DNA of 41,024 nt from a virus. Of the stretch, positions 37,677 through 41,024 are shown piece after piece. The position numbers were made by a program, and so were the translations under genes. Every line of letters begins with the position of its first letter. The stretch's first letter is position 1. The DNA lies in the IMG/VR virus record IMGVR_UViG_3300025030_000031, positions 1-41,024 of that record; one strand, written 5' to 3'. Below the pieces are notes generated by a model. That model was given only the letters and a program-made list of their open reading frames with translations. It ran no database searches and was not told the DNA's origin.

Positions 37677-38186
37677 ATGACCAGCCTTGTCTCTCCAGCA
37701 AATGTAAAGGCGCTGATCAATACGGCGATGGTTGATGCAGATTTGCAGGTCATTATTGATCGCGTTGAGGCGCAGGTGACTGCGAAGATCGGCGCGCCGC
37801 AGACGGATGGGTATACGACGGAGTTAGTGAAGACGATGCGCGGCGAAGGTTTCAACCTTTTTATGCCAACTGAGATCTATTCAGTTTCAAGCATCGTCGA
37901 GGATCTATCTACGCTGACGAGTGATCAGTATCAGACGTGGGGCGGCGGTGTGATCGAGCGGCTGCCAAACGAGAGCTATTGGGGGGATCGGGTTGTGGTG
38001 ACGTATAAGCCCGCAGACGATCGGTTGAAACGCGCTGAGGTGATCATTGATCTGGTGCGGCTGGTGATCGAGCGCACGGCGATGAAGAGCGAAAACATTG
38101 CTGGAGAATATTCGTTTACGGCGCCGGATGATTGGAATAAGGAGTTTCGCAAGGCGATGAAGAGGTTGATGTATCAGGCAGTATAA
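37677..38186 (+). CDS. Head-tail connector, gp6-like
   Basis: A 169-residue protein whose start overlaps the previous gene's surroundings by a four-base gap. The N-terminus (SLVSPANVKALINTAMVDADLQVIIDRVEAQVTAKIG) and the later RAEVIIDLVRLVIERTAMKS and RLMYQAV fit head-tail connectors of the HK97 gp6 type: helical hairpins around a beta core. It would form the first ring below the portal. Confidence 0.78.
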   Translation: MTSLVSPANVKALINTAMVDADLQVIIDRVEAQVTAKIGAPQTDGYTTELVKTMRGEGFNLFMPTEIYSVSSIVEDLSTLTSDQYQTWGGGVIERLPNESYWGDRVVVTYKPADDRLKRAEVIIDLVRLVIERTAMKSENIAGEYSFTAPDDWNKEFRKAMKRLMYQAV

Positions 38187-38256
38187 GCCCCCCTGCCTGT
38201 CACCCTGCCTCCCCCAAATGGGATGCTCTTCCTATTTGGGGGAGGGAGAACATAAG
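38187..38256 (+). repeat. Intergenic palindrome, family copy 7
   Basis: CCTCCCCCAAAT (38208-38219) pairs perfectly with ATTTGGGGGAGG (38234-38245). The class-A leader CACCCTGC precedes it. The loop carries GCTCTT, the reverse complement of the usual AAGAGC, so the loop is inverted relative to the arms. Confidence 0.85.
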
Positions 38257-38267
38257 GAGAAAATAAA

Positions 38268-38600
38268 ATGGCAAGAACTGAAATTACGTATCAGCAGGTT
38301 GTGCGGACTGGGTTGGAACAGACTTATGCAGCCGCAGTTGCAGATGGTGAAAAATTTTCAAACGATGGGCGCATGTTTTTGCACGTGAAGAACGGCGCGG
38401 CAGCCCCCATTACGGTCACTGTGCAGACGCCTGGAACGGTGGATGGTTTGGCTGTGGCAGAGCAGGTGATTACTGTGACCAATGCCGAGGAGCGGATGAT
38501 CGGTCCATTTCCGCCTGGCATCTATAACCAATCTGACGGCATGGTGTATGTGGATTATTCGAGTGTGACGACCATCACCAAGGCGTTGCTGAGATTGTAG
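38268..38600 (+). CDS. Small virion protein, probable neck or head structural
   Basis: A 110-residue all-beta protein with AAGGAG before ATG 38268. The sequence ITYQQVVRTGLEQTYAAAVADGEKFSNDGRMFLHVKNGAAAPITVTVQTPG resembles small siphovirus head or neck proteins of unknown exact role. It is one of several genes set between intergenic palindromes in this stretch. Confidence 0.65.
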   Translation: MARTEITYQQVVRTGLEQTYAAAVADGEKFSNDGRMFLHVKNGAAAPITVTVQTPGTVDGLAVAEQVITVTNAEERMIGPFPPGIYNQSDGMVYVDYSSVTTITKALLRL

Positions 38601-38662
38601 CCCGCCCCCACCCTGCCCTCCCCCAAATGCAAAGAGCAAGATCATTTAGGGGAGGAGGAGAA
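38601..38662 (+). repeat. Intergenic palindrome, family copy 8
   Basis: CCTCCCCCAAATG (38617-38629) pairs with CATTTAGGGGAGG (38643-38655), with one mismatch. The class-A leader CCCCCACCCTGC and the loop CAAAGAGCAAGAT are shared with copies 3 and 5. Confidence 0.85.
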
Positions 38663-38667
38663 TAACG

Positions 38668-39006
38668 ATGTCTTTTGATAACTTTTTGAACAGGACTTGC
38701 ATGATTGATCGTCCCATTGCGGATGGTGTGGATCGCTATAACCAGAATCAATATCGTGATGAACGGGTTGGAAGTGATGTGCGCTGCCGTCTGGTAGAGA
38801 AGAGTGTGAAGTTGATGGATGAAAAGACATCGGAATACAGCTGGGTGAAGGCGACTGTTTTACTACTACCTGCGGGCACATCCATTTTGCCGAAGGATAA
38901 GGTGACGGTTGGAAGCGATGTGTGGCTGGTGAAGCAACCTTTAAGCCGAAGCCGCGGGAATGCCGAGCATCATGTGTCTGTGGTGGTGGAGGCGCTGAAT
39001 GGCTGA
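38668..39006 (+). CDS. Head-tail closure/adaptor protein
   Basis: A 112-residue protein with GGAGGAGAATAACG before ATG 38668. It shows the small beta-barrel pattern of head-tail joining (closure) proteins: SFDNFLNRTCMIDRPIADGVDRYNQNQY, VRCRLVEKSVKL, ILPKDKVTVGSDVWLVKQ. It would close the connector and join the tail tube. It overlaps the next gene. Confidence 0.75.
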   Translation: MSFDNFLNRTCMIDRPIADGVDRYNQNQYRDERVGSDVRCRLVEKSVKLMDEKTSEYSWVKATVLLLPAGTSILPKDKVTVGSDVWLVKQPLSRSRGNAEHHVSVVVEALNG

Positions 39007-39427
39007 TTTTGAATTGAACTGGAAAGGCGATGAGGTTCTGCGCACGACGAAAGAGAATGCGGCGAAGATCATTGCTGAATTCGCTTTGACGGTCGAAGGC
39101 GAATCAAAGAAGGAGTTGCGAAAGGGTCATGGTGTATTGACCGGAACTTTGCGCCGCTCGATCCACACGGCTTTGCCTGGTTATGACTGGGGAGGCGATG
39201 ACGTGGAGCCAAGCGCGGGCGCGCCAGAACGAGGCGGAGGGGAGGCTTTGCCTGATGCAAGCAGTAGTGATCAGCTCACCGTAGAGGTTGGAAGCGGTCT
39301 GGATTATGCGATGGCTGTGCATCAGGGTCATCACAATTTCAGCGGGTATCACTATCTGACGATTGGACTGAAGAAGGCAAAAGAGAAGATGCAATCCATT
39401 ATTGCCAGGCATCAGGTGAAGAGATGA
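38999..39427 (+). CDS. HK97 gp10-like tail completion protein
   Basis: A 142-residue protein overlapping the previous gene by eight bases and the next by four. The N-terminal helix (DEVLRTTKENAAKIIAEFALTVEGESKKELRKGHGVLTGTLRRSI) and the later VEVGSGLDYAMAVHQGHHNFSGYHYLTIGL match gp10-type minor tail or neck proteins. It should sit at the top of the tail. Confidence 0.78.
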   Translation: MADFELNWKGDEVLRTTKENAAKIIAEFALTVEGESKKELRKGHGVLTGTLRRSIHTALPGYDWGGDDVEPSAGAPERGGGEALPDASSSDQLTVEVGSGLDYAMAVHQGHHNFSGYHYLTIGLKKAKEKMQSIIARHQVKR

Positions 39428-39846
39428 TTGATCCGTTGGAAGCCGCGATCCAGTTTTTGTTGAGCCGCGCCGAGCTGGCGAGTTTGGGAAACCGTGTCGC
39501 TTCGAAGCATAAGTATGGCGAGGAGTGGACGACTGACCAGAGTTCGCTGGTGGTGATATTGGATGACAGCGATCCGAATTGGTATGTGCAGATGCAGGAT
39601 GTGCGGCTGGAGATTTGGAGCCTTGCGGCGGACGATGCGGCGGCGATGGATACATGGATGACACTGGTTGGTTTATCACGCAATGCGGCACGAGTTGCGG
39701 TGACCACTTCGAAAGGGTCCGCGCTGGTTTATGCGTTTTTACCTGAAAGCGGTCCTTCTTATTTGCCCGATGAAGAGTTGACGATGATGAAGCGCGTGTT
39801 GAGTTTTTGGAGGATACAGGTGAGTGAATCAGTGATCAGTAATTAG
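39424..39846 (+). CDS. Tail terminator-like protein
   Basis: A 140-residue protein, starting with overlap ATGA. It has the pattern of a tail terminator: N-terminal helix (DPLEAAIQFLLSRAELASLGNRV), a beta sheet (SSLVVILDDSDPNWYVQMQDVRLEIWSL), and a C-terminal helix and strand. Its last residues (SESVISN) and stop are encoded by the ATCAGT repeat cluster that begins at 39828, so the repeat has replaced the original end. Confidence 0.7.
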   Translation: MIDPLEAAIQFLLSRAELASLGNRVASKHKYGEEWTTDQSSLVVILDDSDPNWYVQMQDVRLEIWSLAADDAAAMDTWMTLVGLSRNAARVAVTTSKGSALVYAFLPESGPSYLPDEELTMMKRVLSFWRIQVSESVISN

Positions 39847-39862
39847 TGATCAGTAAGAAGTA
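39828..39862. repeat. ATCAGT-type repeat cluster, copy 4
   Basis: Units AATCAGT, GATCAGT, AATTAGT and GATCAGT occur in tandem over the end of the tail-terminator gene and the intergenic gap, followed by AAGAAGTAAAAAGGAG, the ribosome-binding site of the next gene. Confidence 0.7.
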
Positions 39863-39876
39863 AAAAGGAGAATTCC

Positions 39877-40116
39877 ATGAAAGACGAAGAAGATTTAGAA
39901 AATAAAAAGCAAGAACCAAAAGAAAATAAATTGAGGCGACCGCCATTGATAGAAAAGATGGTGAAGATCAAGATCAACGCGAAGCGCGCGATTGCTGGCG
40001 TGGGTAATGCTGGCGATGTGGTTGAGGTGAGCGAGTTGGTTGCGATGAATTTTGTGGCTCAAGGTTTGGCTACGATTATTGACCCGCCCCCTCTGCCCTT
40101 CGGACATCTCCCCTAA
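39877..40116 (+). CDS. Small virion protein, paralogue of 37415 gene
   Basis: A 79-residue protein with AAAAAGGAG upstream of ATG 39877. The first 35 residues are very rich in Lys and Glu. The core VKIKINAKRAIAGVGNAGDVVEVSELVAMNFVAQG matches the gene at 37415. The last residues (PPPLPFGHLP) and the stop come from an intergenic palindrome (40083-40150), at the same place where the palindrome is inserted in the paralogue. Role unknown; it lies between the tail terminator and the tail tube genes. Confidence 0.7.
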   Translation: MKDEEDLENKKQEPKENKLRRPPLIEKMVKIKINAKRAIAGVGNAGDVVEVSELVAMNFVAQGLATIIDPPPLPFGHLP

Positions 40117-40150
40117 ATAAGGGAAGAGCACCCCGATTTGGGGGGAGGAA
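40083..40150 (+). repeat. Intergenic palindrome, family copy 9
   Basis: CTCCCCTAAAT (40108-40118) pairs with ATTTGGGGGGAG (40136-40147), nearly complementary. The leader CCCTTCGGACAT is class B and the loop AAGGGAAGAGCACCCCG carries AAGAGC. The upstream gene stops inside the left arm. Confidence 0.8.
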
Positions 40151-40178
40151 CATTAGAAAATATAAGGAGAAATAAGAT

Positions 40179-40754
40179 ATGGATGCTTATGCACTTTTGA
40201 CAAACGTTGGGCGAATGTACATTGCCCCTGTTGGTACCGCTTTTCCTGCGTTGACTGCCTCGCCTGCAGCACCGTGGCGCGATTTGGGCGATACGCAGGA
40301 TGGCGTGGATATGAATTCGGACGATAAGGTTGAACTTGTGAGAACCGATCAACGGACGGGTCCTGTGAAGGCAACACGCACCGATGAAACTGTTGTGGTG
40401 AAAACCAAATTGGCGGAAGCCACATTGGAGAATCTGGCGGATGCAATGGGCGTGACGTTGACGGATACAGCGCCTGGTGTTGGCACGATTGGGACACGCG
40501 AGATCAATTTGCATCGCGGCGCGACCGTGGATGAATTCGCATTTCTTTTCCGAGGCGATAGCCCTTATGGGGCATATCCCGCTCAATACCAATTGCCACG
40601 CGCTTATTGCGATGAGGTTGGCGCGATCAAGTATGACAAGGGCAAAAATGTGCCGATCCCTGTGACATTCAAATGTTTGGAAGATTTGAACGCTGCCACT
40701 GAGGATGAGCGCTATGGGAAGTTGATCGCACAAGATGCGGCGGCTTTGCCGTAA
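40179..40754 (+). CDS. Major tail tube protein
   Basis: A 191-residue protein with TAAGGAGAAATAAGAT before ATG 40179. It shows the tail-tube pattern: NVGRMYIAPVGTAFPALTASPAAPWRDLGDTQDGVDM at the start, helix TLENLADAMGVTL, and strands through DEVGAIKYDKGKNVPIPVTFKCLED. It should stack as hexamers to form the tube. The chaperone gene follows after a palindrome, as in other siphoviruses. Confidence 0.85.
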   Translation: MDAYALLTNVGRMYIAPVGTAFPALTASPAAPWRDLGDTQDGVDMNSDDKVELVRTDQRTGPVKATRTDETVVVKTKLAEATLENLADAMGVTLTDTAPGVGTIGTREINLHRGATVDEFAFLFRGDSPYGAYPAQYQLPRAYCDEVGAIKYDKGKNVPIPVTFKCLEDLNAATEDERYGKLIAQDAAALP

Positions 40755-40796
40755 CCCGTGCCCTTGTTGCCGTACGCTTTTGGCTCGGCGACGTTC

Positions 40797-40862
40797 CCCC
40801 CACCCTGCCCTCCCCCAGATATCCGCCAAAGAATAAATGCGGCGGAGTATTTGGGGGAGGGG
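40797..40862 (+). repeat. Intergenic palindrome, family copy 10
   Basis: CCCTCCCCCAGATATCCGCC (40808-40827) pairs with the segment 40841-40861 ending TTTGGGGGAGGG. It is closely similar to copy 5 (same ATATCCGCC extension, class-A leader). It ends about 20 bases before the chaperone start at 40882. Confidence 0.85.
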
Positions 40863-40881
40863 AAAGAATGGAGAATAAGAT

Positions 40882-41024
40882 ATGAACGAAAAAAATAATG
40901 TTTTGCATCTGGATGACATGCTTGGTAAAAGAGACATAAAAGTGGAGTGGAAGGACAACCAGTATGCGTTGAAGGGTTATGCGGATTTGAGCTCGGAAGA
41001 ATACATGGAGGTGATGAGCCTGGG
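40882..41024 (+). CDS. Tail assembly chaperone, gpG-like, 5' end
   Basis: The gene begins at ATG 40882 with GGAGAATAAGAT just upstream (MNEKNNVLHLDDMLGKRDIK) and runs off the end of the window at 41024. The same frame continues at base 1 through 332, where the frameshift signal lies. Only the first 47 codons or so are visible here; the full gene was joined by way of the 127-base overlap. Confidence 0.85.
   Translation, partial: MNEKNNVLHLDDMLGKRDIKVEWKDNQYALKGYADLSSEEYMEVMSL
40898..41024. repeat. Terminal direct repeat (contig overlap), right copy
   Basis: Second copy of the 127-base end repeat. The tail-chaperone gene that starts at 40882 continues without a break at base 1, which supports joining the ends into a circle. 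Confidence 0.9.

Overview
The window is one complete tailed-phage genome, closed on itself. Bases 1-127 and 40898-41024 are identical, so the molecule is circular or circularly assembled at about 40.9 kb, and the tail-chaperone gene runs across the ends. The structural genes are those of a siphovirus with an HK97-type head: small and large terminase, a portal fused to a MuF domain, prohead protease, major capsid, head-tail connectors, tail tube, chaperone with a -1 frameshift, tape measure, distal tail protein and a receptor-binding-type tail protein. The host cannot be read directly. A Pro/Thr-rich, Excalibur-ended surface protein and the repeat style recall Anaerolineae (Chloroflexota), but this is a weak inference.

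Layout: 1-7219 tail genes. 7261-10212 is a leftward immunity/integration block: large serine recombinase, surface-anchored protein, short CI-like repressor, and a divergent promoter/operator. 10238-15067 holds a Cro-like gene, a structured untranslated stretch and a rightward early operon (zinc-ribbon protein, XerC/D-type recombinase, Spo11/Toprim-like protein, small proteins). 15360-18389 is a primase-helicase, followed by an iteron-rich stretch (18385-18694) that looks like a replication origin or centromere. 18708-20968 carries a membrane protein, a ParM-like actin and a small ParR-like partner. 21120-23459 holds accessory genes (ASCH-domain protein, Gp37/Gp68 radical-SAM-like protein). 23456-26009 is an integron: an integron-type integrase followed by attC-like sites and small cassettes, including an HNH gene. 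26033-29678 is a promoter/terminator pair and the lysis module. 29725-40754 is packaging, head and neck.

The most unusual content is (1) an IntI-type integrase with an adjacent short cassette array inside a phage genome, with integrase and cassettes in the same orientation; (2) iterons plus a ParM-like/ParR-like pair, which suggest plasmid-like maintenance beside a serine integrase; and (3) a family of ten or more related palindromes placed at gene ends of the virion operon, always in the same orientation, two of them running into the 3' ends of paralogous genes. A second repeat family built on ATCAGT-like units occurs four times, once in frame inside the portal gene.

Working model (inference): a temperate phage or phage-plasmid. 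The repressor and Cro-like protein act at the 10188-10212 operators. The primase-helicase and iterons replicate a circle, the ParM-like pair segregates it, and the serine recombinase can integrate it. Late genes are read rightward from about 26.0 kb through the circular junction to the terminator at 7261-7291.
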